Part shown: positions 30,701 to 43,300 of the stretch, piece after piece
How positions within the stretch are numbered: position 1 is the first letter of the stretch
Layout: each line of letters begins with the position of its first letter
NCBI GenBank assembly: GCA_947650285.1
Contig: CANTFL010000002.1
Span: 1-64,000, forward strand
Source of the DNA: Hyaloperonospora brassicae
Taxonomy: Eukaryota > Oomycota > Peronosporomycetes > Peronosporales > Peronosporaceae
Direction of reading: 5' to 3'
Length of the DNA: 64,000 nucleotides
The notes under the pieces: model-generated
Seen by the model: only the letters and a program-made list of their open reading frames with translations
What the model was told of the DNA's origin: nothing
The model's database searches: none
Program-made: the position numbers and the translations under genes

Positions 30701-33700
30701 AAATCTTTATATCTCCTTATTGATATTGAAAAAGCACAAAAACAGAAAGATCTATCGATAGAAGCCTCCAGGAAGGTGTCGTCCACGAATATTTATGCTC
30801 GATGTGTGGCTCATAGCTATTACCCCCAGTAAGGTGCCATCCACGGCAATATCATGCTCGCTGTAATGCTTGTAGCTTGCAGCCCTTCTTGGGAAAATGA
30901 CACACAGTTGCACAAACGCATCTTTTACGATTTTGAGCTTCGTTTCGTGACCTCGGTTATTTATTATAACCATGTAGGGTAAAATGAGTATGTATTGCTT
31001 GATAAAACTGCCGAACAAATCGAGTCTTGACAATTTGATAGCATGATCACAATTCATAGGAGAAGTATATCATTTCATTCTTCAGCTTCATTAAGATTAC
31101 TCTTGGTGTCACCTTCATGCCTAAGGTCATTCCAATTCTTGGGCTACATGATTTACAGTAATTTGTTCTGCGTTCGCATATCGACGAGACGATTTGGATG
31201 TTCCCGAAAGTTGACAGGAGTGCAAAACCAAATAGGTTGGAGGGAAAAATGTTTGTGTAAAGGATAGCTCCACCACGAACAAATAGTCATTTTGTGGGCA
31301 CACACGGCTATGTAACGTCACCCATTACTTAAGACACCACTGTACGGCCGGTTTCAATGTCGATCGTACTCAATAAGCAGCTTGAATGGTGTCGCTTTTG
31401 TTTCTGTAACTCATTCTATAAAAACCCTGCTAGTTTGCTGCTTCTCGTCGTCGCTTTCCACATGACAGGCGCAAAAAACTCAAGTGGTGATGTATTGCCA
31501 ACAAACGGAAGAAGAGGTGGTACGTCAACAGTTTGCCACGCGGCAGTAGGTCTATATTGCCGAGATAGACATTGGATTCAATATTATACGGGTGTATGAT
31601 TCTGCGTATGGTAAACAACCTTTTTTTGTAATTTATTTTATGGTATAATTGATGTATTTGATTTATATTATTGGTAAGTAATAAATGCAATCCCATTTAT
31701 TAATCTGCAATATTTAGTGATACCGCTTTGCGAGAAAATTAATCCATCTGGTTTAATTTTAAATATTCACATTTATAATAATGCTGACAAAGTGTATGAT
31801 TATGTGAAATGATATCGTAAAGATTATCATAATTTATACCTCGCATCGAGACGCGTTTTGCTCTCTTGTGTCAATGTCCATACTAGAATACCAGCAACGC
31901 GTCAATCATATTTATCAGATACGTTTATAAAATTGTAGATAATACCCGCATGAATTCTTTCAAACGTCCATGTATTTAAAACAAGACCATTTCGTTTATA
32001 TCTGCCTGAAAGTGTTATGCGCAAAGAACGCGATATATATCAAACAGAAAATTTTGCTGTATGATCGCCGCGATAGAAATATTGATTCGTACGGTCTACA
32101 CATTCCGATCTGTGTTATTGTCGTAATGCCTGATTGGAACTGCGTCGTTGCGAACCTTACCGAAGACACTTGTGTTTATCGGATATTTTTGTGTAAATTT
32201 TTTCATAAATATAATTAGCCAATTAATGCGAGTTTAGCAAAGATAAGTACTCAAGTCGCTCACAATTTATTTGTCAACCAAGAAAGCCTCCAATATTTTT
32301 CTATAGGTGCACAAGACGATAGTGTAGATTAAAACGAGTGTCGCGTACGCTTAATGAGATCTCCGTTCTTTTTGGTCGTCCACCTATACTTTTAATAATC
32401 GATTATGTTTCATGTGCTTATCACGAAAGTAAATTAATAAATGATAAAATTGCCATCATAAGTACTAGTCAAACGCATTAAGTATGGGTACAACTAGCAA
32501 CGGCCTCTGTTTTAGGATATTCTGAAAAATAAATCAACTCCCAGCGCAAATTACCTCCAATTATAGTAAGTTATATAATTGATTATGCAACAGGTGGCCC
32601 TTAGGCCTTAAGTCAAAGGTGTTGCGAGTGTCATGGAACGCAAGATCAGCACGTACGATAATGAGCCTTATTCGAGCAAAGGATATACGTCCACTCTATT
32701 CTAAATATTTGAAGTGTCTAATTGTCATAAAATGTGCCCTCGACTAATATAAATTCAAAATATACTAAGCGGTAACTAATCCGCACTTGTGCTACCAAGT
32801 CGTCTGATTTTTTCATGCATGTTGACGTCAGACACCCACGCCATCATCATTATATTGCAGATCATGAAATATACGTCGAACGAGGTGATCAATCAAGATA
32901 GCTTTTGCCAAGATTTGAATATGGAAGCGCGTCATGTCTTCGTATCAGCAAGGCTTCCTTGTATTCAATGAGAACTTGCATCTTGATTTTCATTAGTGTA
33001 TGTATCTAAGTAGCTTCTCTGCACGAGGTATCGATCGTGGCTTAAAATCTGCAAATTCTTTTATTTTTGACCTATAGATCTGGACCAGATACGCAGCTCC
33101 ACAAGTTCTAGTTGCAATGTTTTATGCACTAGTAAGTGAAAATTAAGTTTCTTAATATATCATAGATGAAGTTGCTCTGGTGAGAAAGTGAAAGGATATA
33201 CGTTCAGCTGTTATGATTAAAAAAAATTGGTGAGCATAAACATATTTTTGCTTTCGCTCATCGAAAGCGCTGTTTCTTCGTCAATTGTTTTGTCGTCATA
33301 CCCTATCGACATTCTCTGCGATGACCTGCTCAATTACACCTTAATTGTCGCCAGTTCTTGCTTCCAGGCATTTCCTCACTTGGTATCGATGTGTTAGTTT
33401 GTATCGTAACGAATGGTTCCTTACTTCTAACAAAATTTTGTCTCTTAAATCAATTGTGAAGCGTCTGGCAGCATCTATGTCCTAAAAACCGGGATCTACA
33501 ACGAATAATTGGTCTTGTTTAAGAACTAAAACGTCGACGATCTGATCTTGACGCACGTCGAACCACCGCGAAAGTGGCGACGGCAAGAATATACAGCTTG
33601 AGTGACAACGATGACTTTTGTTATATTATCATTCAGGTACGAGTTAGACAAATTTTTAAGACACATATAGCAGCATGGACACAAGAATGCCTCTCTACAT

Positions 33701-33825
33701 GGCCACGCGCAATCAAATTAATACTGCAAAAACAATCGCACGTGGTCATGAATATTGGATGCCGTATGTTTGTGTAATTAGCATATTCTCTGAGCTCAGG
33801 CGACTTGATTGCACTGCGCATTAGT
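24784..33825. other. AT-rich intergenic DNA, nothing recognised
   Basis: About 9 kb without a supportable gene, RNA or repeat boundary. Frames up to about 100 codons occur on both strands but show no family pattern and are expected in sequence of this composition. Confidence 0.35.
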
Positions 33826-34140
33826 TGTCACTAGCTCGTTACATGATGTTGTCATTAAGGCTAAAATGACAATAAAGAATATCACATTAAATATTCTTAA
33901 ATCAATATCACACAGCATGATGATAATGTTGGAATGACCGAAATGGCCACTAATTGGTTGATATTGTGATGATATCAACTTATTGGCCGCTGCTAGACGC
34001 GCACAATGAGTGGTGAGTAGACGTCATCATACGTTTGTAAATATAGTTGTTATTAAGTCAAGACAAACAAAAAACAAGAGGTATAGGATTTGATTTATAT
34101 ATAATAATATTTTTACTTTTACCTCGACTAAAGCCTTAAA
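33826..34140 (+). repeat. Solo LTR related to family A
   Basis: It begins TGTCACTAGCTCGTTACATG and then follows the A LTR block by block: tgtcatt...aatgacaataaagaatatc, the TTGATAT/ATATCAA stem (33957-33979), gctagacgcgcacaatgagt and ggtgagtagacgtc, then ttaagtcaagacaaac and tttttacttttacc. The right end is unclear; candidate 5-bp duplications ttagt occur at 33821-33825 and at both 34142 and 34166. No internal region adjoins, so it is a solo LTR left by recombination. Confidence 0.75.
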
Positions 34141-35907
34141 CTTAGTCTGTTACCTTCCCCTTAATTTAGTAATACATAGCAAGTCACTGGCCTTACTGTT
34201 GTCATCAAACTGAAAATCCGTACTGGCAAACCGGTATGCATTTGTCGGTGCCCCATACTAAAAAAAGTCGGCGAAATCTGGTCCTACCGATGTTTCGTTT
34301 TTTGTCGATATTCTAACGCCTTTACAAAACAGCGCAATTGCCCAATTATATATATATTAAAGTCGAAGCATGAGCTTGCTTGGAAGACCGGCGAATGACA
34401 GCCGTGCATGTTTGGTCGAATTCCGGTAGGCACTGACGTTGCGATCTGAAATTGTGGAGGATAGGACGCTGTGGACAGATATAAAGCTGGACGCATGTCA
34501 ATCGGCCGCTGCATCGAAGCTGCAGTAGCTTACAATATGTTTCACCCTATTTAGCGGAAGAGGACGTGGCCCAAGTATTCCCCAGCTTGATCCGCTTTTT
34601 CTGGATACTAGTGGCGATCTAATCTAGCCTGTGCAGTTGCTACGCAGGCACGTTAGCATCTACGAAATGTGCGTGCCCTTAGTCTTCATTTGCCTGACGG
34701 TATCAATTTATGTAAAAATAGCAGCATCTATGATTTAACGACTGAGAGAGAAGAAATCTGTTACGCGCGACGTACTGTGTCATGTATCCGATAAAATAAT
34801 TCTTCTTCGCGTTTGGCCAGATGCAACTGGAACGGGATTCTTTTTTACGGCTAGTTGAGAGCTGCAGCAATTTTCCACTGTGCTGCAGCTGGCTTGTCTC
34901 ACCTATAATACGTTTTGGGTTATGGATCTGCTTCGCTGGATAATGTCGTCACTAATCAGCACGTTAAACTAGGCATGACGATCAAATTGATCAGTGACCT
35001 CGTCAGCGGGCACTTATCACCAATTAAGGATTTCTGTTGCAATGAGGTCGGCAAAACGACGCGCCATATGCATTGGCATCCGTCGGAGATCGATGTTGCT
35101 TCTTATTTTGACAGAAATTCTTACAATAGACAAGACCACTGTTTAAATGCTTCGGCACCGATCACAAGATCGGTACCGTCAGCGGTGCCGTGTACACCTG
35201 CATATGAGTAGGTACAAATTTCTCGTCAGCTTTCATATAACGTTCCAGAAGAAGTGTGTCTTTAGCAAAACACGAGTGACTCTACCTTTTTCTTCCACCG
35301 CGCTATATCTTCTCCACTTTCCGAGCGCAACAAGCTATCAATACCATCGCGTATCTGGTCAAGGTTATTCGCCTACTGGTACGGTTTTCACTCGCGTGTT
35401 TTTTCATCATTTTGACGAGTGCTGCTCCCACGACTTTGACGTCTATCATTGCAGATTCTGCTGCTGATCATTTATGCAAGGACGACGTCGCGCGCGGCTA
35501 AAGTCTGCGTGGAATGACGAGCAGTACAGTTTGGATGTACAAGAAGCATTTTGATGAAAGCGCAGCTGAAGAAAAGCGTCCGGACTCGCCTTTATCAGCT
35601 GTAAGGTATGCCAAATTGTTTCTCGATGGTATACCTACTTTTTTCAGGATAGATCGACTACCTTAGCATCCCTACAGCAGCATCCGAACCTCCTGTCCTT
35701 GTTATTTTATTATGAGTCCAGAAATAGTGGACAATGAGGAAGAACGGTCGCATGTGCTGAGTAGCACGAGGAAAGGAAGCTGTACAGCGTGAAAAGGTTC
35801 CGTTCGAGTAAAAATGCCTTCGCAGTATGCAGCAATAGCTCTATTTTGTCATGAAATGGATAATCGACTAGCTATAACAACGATACAGCTACATTTGATC
35901 AAGAAGG
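34141..35907. other. Intergenic DNA with a few isolated hairpins
   Basis: No supportable gene. Perfect inverted repeats stand out at 34862-34888 (8-bp stem) and at about 35159-35174 (6-bp stem, 4-base loop). Confidence 0.3.
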
Positions 35908-36123
35908 TTTATAGGTACACACCCAAATTTTGATACGTACACACACCCTGAAATAGAGGTCCCTCCTATAGTCCCGTAACCCTTTCTACCTAGGTACTGC
36001 ACATATATACATTAAAACGCCATTTAAATATTCTTTGCATTGTACAAAACCCTCCGTAATACAGGCCTATTTTTTGTTAGCACATAGCCTAACGTACCAA
36101 ATACTCTCTCATTATCCGGTACA
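35908..36123 (+). repeat. Left terminal inverted repeat of the DNA element
   Basis: 216 bp; pairs with 37167-37381. Its outermost ~45 bp align with the right arm with a few differences and the inner limit is set by attatccggtaca. Confidence 0.75.
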
Positions 36124-37166
36124 GTTTCTATATGAAGCCCCACTAATACCATTTCCGTGATTTTATATATAAATCAAATGATTGTCATTCATATCGTAAA
36201 CCATTAAATGGTTAGTCGACTTTATCTAGATTGAAATGGTGGTGTTTAGATTCTTGATAAATACTTAATGCACGAGGATATTCTCGTCTTAATTGCGAGC
36301 AAAAGATATGTGAGAGTCAATTTTCAGCCAGATATGATCGTCCATGACAGCATTTCCGTCTTGTATCGTGCAGCAGTGGGTATTAACACCGCATCCGATC
36401 AAACACAAACGCATCAGAAGCAGCTTGTGAGTTAAAAGTCGATCCCAATAAAAATACCAGTTTTCTTAGTGAACAAATATCGCATAAATAGCGTCTATAT
36501 GAGACGACACGAGTTGTGCGCGGTAACAATCGTCTTTCCCAACGTGCTCACAAAACAGTCGGCGCACGATCGCCTGTTCATTGAAGGATGAAACGGATAA
36601 TAAATGCCTATCATTTAATTGCCCGGATCTGCTAAAATATCAAAGATCGGCCGCAGCGACTCCGAGCATTTAAGCAGGTCAAAGACGAATTTCAATCCAT
36701 TAACATGCAGCAATAATTAAACAGAGATCGCAGTCATACAGAACAAAGTACCTCAATATGTACATGGTACACATGCTCATCCGGACGAGTCGCCATAATT
36801 GGGCATTAGAACGGTCGTACGACGTCCATTGACGATATTTGATTAAATTTAAGTGGCTTGGACAGAAATGTGACAAGTGCTGCATTTTCGTTCGTGCGCA
36901 CTGCCGCTATGCTAAGCAACAAGACAATTTCCTGCGGTCGTGCAGGCAGTGTACATAATAAAATAGAGGAAATCGTACAGCACAACAAATAAACAGATGG
37001 CGGGTACGGCAATTAAAATATCAACGCGCAGGTCGCATGCTGCGCCTCTTAACTTCTCGCCGCGAAAGCTCACGTCGCCGTGCGGATGAATTGCTGCTCG
37101 TATCTTAGGCCTTGTAAACGATGTTCTAACGCTTAAAAACTAAAATTAAACGGTAGTGAAGGGAAG

Positions 37167-37381
37167 TGTACCGGATAATGAGAGAGGATTTGATACGAAA
37201 GGCTATGTGCTAACAAAAAATAGGCCTGTATTACGGAGGGTTGTGTACAAAGCAAAGAATATTCAAATGGCGTTTTATGTATATATGTGCAGTACCTAGG
37301 TAGGGAGGGTTACAGGACTATAGGAGGGACCTCTGTTTCAGGGTGTGTGTACGTATGAAACGGTGGTAGTGTACCTATAAA
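37167..37381 (-). repeat. Right terminal inverted repeat of the DNA element
   Basis: 215 bp, reverse complement of the left arm. The inner limit is tgtaccggataatgagag; beyond it similarity stops. Confidence 0.75.
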
Positions 37382-40300
37382 TCTCCAATTTTTACTAACT
37401 TATATCGGAGTACCATTAATCGATGATTGCCATTCGTCTATGATCGCCTCGTGTTGCGAGGAGGATTATTTTCGGTAATGGATCAAACTAGGGTACGAGA
37501 CGATTTCATGTAACGGGCTCACCATCACACGCAGCCACAACTTTTTTATAGCTATAAACAACGCTTTGCTCTTTATTTTGCAAAGTCAGAACACGACAAT
37601 TCTATTTGCCTTTTCAAATTCTTTTCTCACGGGCTTTAGCCTCTCTTATCCCCTATAAAAAGCATCAACAAAACAGCGGCAAATTGAGCCACTGCCACAG
37701 TACCAAGCTGTTTTAGATTCGCGCTTCTCGACAATGATCGCACTATACGTATCAACAACTTTACATCTATACATTTTGCATGTTCAATCATGTAACATAG
37801 CAAAGATGCAACAGGTCAAGTGTAACCGAAAGAAAACGAGCGCGCACCGATTCAAACGTATCAATTTTAAAGTGCATGGGTGCACCAGGACCAACTGCCG
37901 GTAATAGCGTTGCTTCTTTAACATCTGTATGTCGCAACATCTTTGTTTATTACATCTTAAGATTGAACTTGTTGATCGCGTCCGTGCTTGGACCGTAACT
38001 CAACTATAGATTTATCTTAAGTAATCTGTTAATTCACTCGGAATAATAATGAATATGCGTTCCAAAAATCAGTTTATGTTTATTCTAGTAAGCATCAATA
38101 TAAGACACTTTTTGATCCAAAATATTATCGTGAAACGCTGATTACTTGTAACATTACCGCTGTATCATCCACGTAAATCGGACAAGAAGTTTGCTACATC
38201 TTTCACTGGCTTATTGCACAAAAATGGGTCGATAATAGATTGACTAAATACAATGTTTGGCAGTGTTGACATTATAGCGATTGGTACTACAGAATTACAG
38301 TCTGCTTTAATCCTATTTAAGCTTCTCTCCAAACAAAGCGATTAATATTCTTGGAACCACATCGTAACCAGATAATTTCACCGACGTAACGATGATCCAG
38401 CACCAAAAAGACGATTGATTTAACAAATTCTTATACAGCAGGTAAATAAACACTTAACACGTCGAAATGCCGGGTAGGGTTCTAGATCAAATCCACGTGA
38501 TTGTAAATGCTGACTTTGCTTTTGTCATGCCTAGTGGTATGACACAAGGCAGCAAAAAGTTTATACTGGGCACCTTGTTTAGTACTGCACGCAACAAATC
38601 TTCATATAACATTCAATTTGCCTGTCAATCGTTAACATATTTATATATACCAACTTCTTAGTTAAACGCGAAATTCAAAACTCCATTGATTACACTCTTA
38701 ACGTGCGACTGAAAAGCAGAACAAGTATGTAAACTCATTATTCTATACGCTCTCGCTATTATCGTGGGTGGACTGCGTATAGCATCGCAGAATATATGGT
38801 GCGCAAACGCGCATCTATATATTGTATGATTGCAAGACGGTAGCAACGACAGCATCCATTCGTAACCAGATTCTGGCGAGCAATACCATAAAAATATAGT
38901 GTTGACTGTACTTAAAATCGCGCAGGACGGCTTTGAAGTATAGTTCTACCTCCGCAGTACAAATTGACTTATTTGGAGTACTATTTGACAGATTTGACGT
39001 ACGCCGAATCGGTAAATCACCATTACAACTAAAACTTTATAGCTCTGTGATAAGCCACAATATGTAATGTAGGGCGGTATCTACTTCATTTAAATGTCCC
39101 ATTCTACACTTATGGTCTTCTAGACGCCCGTAAGACACCAAATGGCCTGTACCAATGCGCAAATTTATCGCAAGATCTGAATCGCTGTATTTACATTGAA
39201 AAAAATTGTATACCAATGATCTCTGCCAGTGTTGATTATGTGCAATTGCTTCTCATCCTGCTGTCGAAACACAAATATTGTTGGAAAGTGCCTTATCTTT
39301 GTCAAAAAAGACACATATAAACTGGTAAGAGCTTCACCCAGTTTTAAGAATCACATATTCTTATTCTTATCTAGTTGCTTCAAATGCCCACATACTCTTA
39401 TTTCTTGATATATACCTGACTCGGTTGCAATTGATTTATTAATATTCTATTCTGCAATTTTGCGCGCTATGGCCAACTTAACTGTAGTTTCAGATCTCTT
39501 AAGGCACACTTTTGCATTGATCAGCTCGTTAAAACTGAAAATATTGCACATTTCCTTCTTCCAATTCATTATTACGTCCTCCACGACTATCTTATTAGCG
39601 TTATGTAAGTAGTCATTGCGATACCAGTTGTATTGACCTACGTTCAGCGCTTGAGACTTTGGTTGTGTATTTCTTACGATCCCTAATTTGTGTACAAAAT
39701 GGTCTTTTTGCCTCCTTCGTGTCCATAGAGTGAGGCCTACTATTAATAAACAGCATACTTTTATACGTCCGCTTTTCCACTAAATACGTTGAGCATTTAT
39801 TTTAACAAATATATACGTAGCCATACACTATCTTTTACATCACAAAAATGAGATTTGAATTATGTGTGCACTTGATGTATAATTTTGCAGCATTTGTACA
39901 TACTTTTGCCACATAAAGTTACCTCTGAATTCTCTGACCGGAAAACTTCACAATCTCGCAACAAAATTAATATTTGAAGCATCAACTAGCCTAAATACCA
40001 CAATGACAGCGATATGTCTTTTAGACAACAGCTCATCATAGTAATCGAACATGTATAATAATCCCTCGAATTGAGGAAAATTGATGAAATTCATGCCTAA
40101 TCCACCCCCTATTCGGAATGTATAGGTCTAATATCAGCACCATACAATATAATTATCCGTTATGCATATTTTCTACTTCTATAATTACAACCCTATAACA
40201 AGGCATCTCTGCTCAATGGTACCAAGCGTCTACTTTGATCATGCGTGCGCTAGATATGATCAAGCTGCTGCTTTGCTTAAGTTCCCTCAACACGCTCAAC

Positions 40301-43300
40301 ACTACGGGTACAATAACATGAGATCATTCCAGCAACTGCAAATTTCGCTTTTGCTGTAGATATTCAAATCTGAATAACCAAAATATATCACCTTCGATTA
40401 AGAGCACGAGATGTAATCATTTTTGACATCAGCATGATACTGAGTATGTTTCAGGCTTTTATTATCGAAGCCGAGCATGTAATATTCACCCATCTTTGCC
40501 ATGAAGTAGATGCTTCGTAACGAAGCCATACTTGGCACACCTTGTTTAGAGTAAAATAATGATTCTCATTGGCGAACCATTCGCGAGTAGAACCTAATAT
40601 TCTATCAAGACCGCATTCAACGGATAGACTTGTGGCGCGTTAAACACTACCTCATGTGCCATTAAATCATATTTATTGGAATGGAGGTCAGCGTTTAGGT
40701 GGACCGGCGATAGATCAATCAATAGTTCGATTGAGATCTCTACTGGCACCGGATGACCGTATAATGGAATGGGTACTCCGATTCCGTGCTGTAAACTTCG
40801 CTCACCTTGTGTACCCGTTGGTGGAAGGCGGGTTGCTCTCTTAAGGTAACACGAGTCAAAGTCGATCTTGATTGTGGATGAAATTAGGGCTTTCGCGTGA
40901 AAACCTTCGCACGGTTGTGTATATTGTGAGTGAGGATATTAATGAGTTGCCCCGATGTGATTCAGATTGTCTTACCCAACAGTGGTGCTACACCTACGAT
41001 CCCTTCTGACCATATGATCCATTTCGCAATATTAAACCCGTTGCTTTTAATTTTATGCTACTTCTAATCGCAGTCAAGATTATTGCTTTAAAAATGCAAG
41101 ATCCCCACAAAAATGTATAGATGTATTTCTTAATTATGGTATGTGACATTTCATGACGAATGGTGGCCACAAATATAAACCGGATGAGAAGTCGACACGA
41201 GCACTGTAAAATCGAAATCAATTTGATATAATTTTAATTAAGTGAATCAAAATCAGATCAGTATGCCTATGTTTACTGAAGAAGTGAAGGCTAGTGGTAT
41301 GCATAACCAAAAGACCATCCCTTTGTACCTATATGACCCGCACCGAGTACACCTTCTTTTTAATCTTGGCCTGGTTTACGCCGGATTTGTACATAGAAGG
41401 CTCACATATTGAGAGATCTTGTTAGATCGCGATCCCCGACTTAGAAGTAATTTAGATCACCAAAAAAACGCCCTGGTACAAATCACATTACTTATTCTTG
41501 CCATTAATAAGCTTGCAATCTGTTATGTTTTGGTACGCAATCCTGATCCATCTCTATCCGCTCTTTTATCCTACAACTAGACTTTTTTTACTTGACTGCT
41601 ACTTACGATCCATGCCCTACCAAGTTCGACTAAAGGTACTATTCTTGTTACCGCTTTGCCACAGTAAAGTGTCCGACATGATAATTCATAATTTAATGGG
41701 TTTCATCAGTATTTCATTTCTTCCTGGCGATATCTTATTTTATGAACGCACCTTGCTCCTGCACAAAAGTGAATGAATTTTGTTCACAATTTGTCTAGTG
41801 AGTTGCCTACGAAAACAAGAATTTAATACAAATAAGATCGTTTAAAGGGCAGTGTATTTTGTGTCCGATCAATGACGGCAGGTTTCAATCCAGCATAAAA
41901 ACGATTTTCGACATCTCTTTGTCCAGTACGTATCAGAATAGAACGACAAGACGCGTATGACGTGGAAGAGATATAATGTTACAAATGTACTGTGGGTATT
42001 ATGTACGGCGTAGTTTGCGCATCCTTGTTGAGTTCAGCGATAAATGGAAGTGGCATTAAGATCAAGTTGATTGTCTGATGCGATATAGTAGACTACTTTT
42101 GGTAACGACGGTGCAATCCATTTTACACAAGGCCCCGTTAGCAGACAAATGTAATGCAAGGGCATCGTTTGGAGATGTGATACTCGCAACGGAGGTTTCT
42201 ACTATGAGCTCAAACGTTATTATTTATCTTATTGTAAAATCTACAAAGGTGCAACATTGTAGTATGATCTAGGCGTGCTACAAGTCACATTGACTGAGGT
42301 CAAGAAGCGGTTTGGCGCTTATTGTATCGGAAGCTTTAAATATGTGGAGTATGATAAGAACTACAGGTTAAACAGCGGCATACGTGTCAGTCGCAACGAA
42401 GTCCTCGTCTGACAAGTGAGTAGTCAAATGCGGTTTGCATCCGCACTTTCGTTGGCTGCAATTTGACTAACGATTGCAGCCACATATTTCATCCAACGAA
42501 GCCTTCGCAGGTAAAAATTTATCTGACTTCAATGTATCAAAAGATTATTCAGATAGTATGTCAATGATTTCATTATTTATTGAAACAAATGACATGGCCG
42601 CGCTGTGCACCTTTATACTGAACAAATATATGTTGTGATGAAAGTGAAGATAAATTATCAATGACGGGAACTTTCGTAAACCACAAAATAATAGGACGTC
42701 GGTATGAAACGATAATGGTAGGTAAATGAGCGCAAAACAACTAAACTGGAAGTGAATTCCATATTTGAATGTAAGGCTTGGCGCATGCAATTGAGTTTTG
42801 TTGTCGAAGGACTTCTCAATGTTAGCTGCGATGAAGTCTACGACGAGCGCATTGCTATAAGCAAAAATCTTTGATCTTATGTAAAAGCTGATAATCAAAT
42901 ATACACCCGAAAAGAAATAACTTGACCCTCATTTTCACGAACGACAGCTACATAAGCGCACATCGGGAATTCCCGCTGAATCCATAAATCACTTTGTACA
43001 ACAGAATTAATTTCATACGGTGTTGATTAGATTGCAACAACTGAAATGAAGCATCAGGAGTATGACCCCTATACATCGGCGCTAGTAATCTAGAAGTTGA
43101 TGTGCACTGCAGCTCGTTATTTTCAATAGATTCATCTTTTTTGGTATCGATCGACTTGATGGCTCGCGCTTATTCGATCTCCTATATGTTTGTATAATGG
43201 GCTTTACATTAACAGCCTAATTAACAATATTTATCGCACTCCTGAATTTTAATATGTATTTAATGAAGTTTTGTGCTAAGCTTGATTTTTATCGTGAGCG

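Larger units (their letters stand above)
35908..37381. mobile_element. DNA element with about 215-bp terminal inverted repeats
   Basis: The two ends are inverted copies: from TTTATAGGTACAC on the left to GTGTACCTATAAA on the right, 35908-36123 against 37167-37381, including the landmarks aggtccctcctatagtcc, cctaggta, ggcctattttttgttagcac and attatccggtaca. Identity is roughly 85-90% by eye. The 1.04-kb interior has only short frames, none resembling a transposase, so it is probably a non-autonomous element. Long terminal inverted repeats suggest a Mutator-like (MULE) relative, but I could not find a clear 8-10-bp target duplication. Confidence 0.75.
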
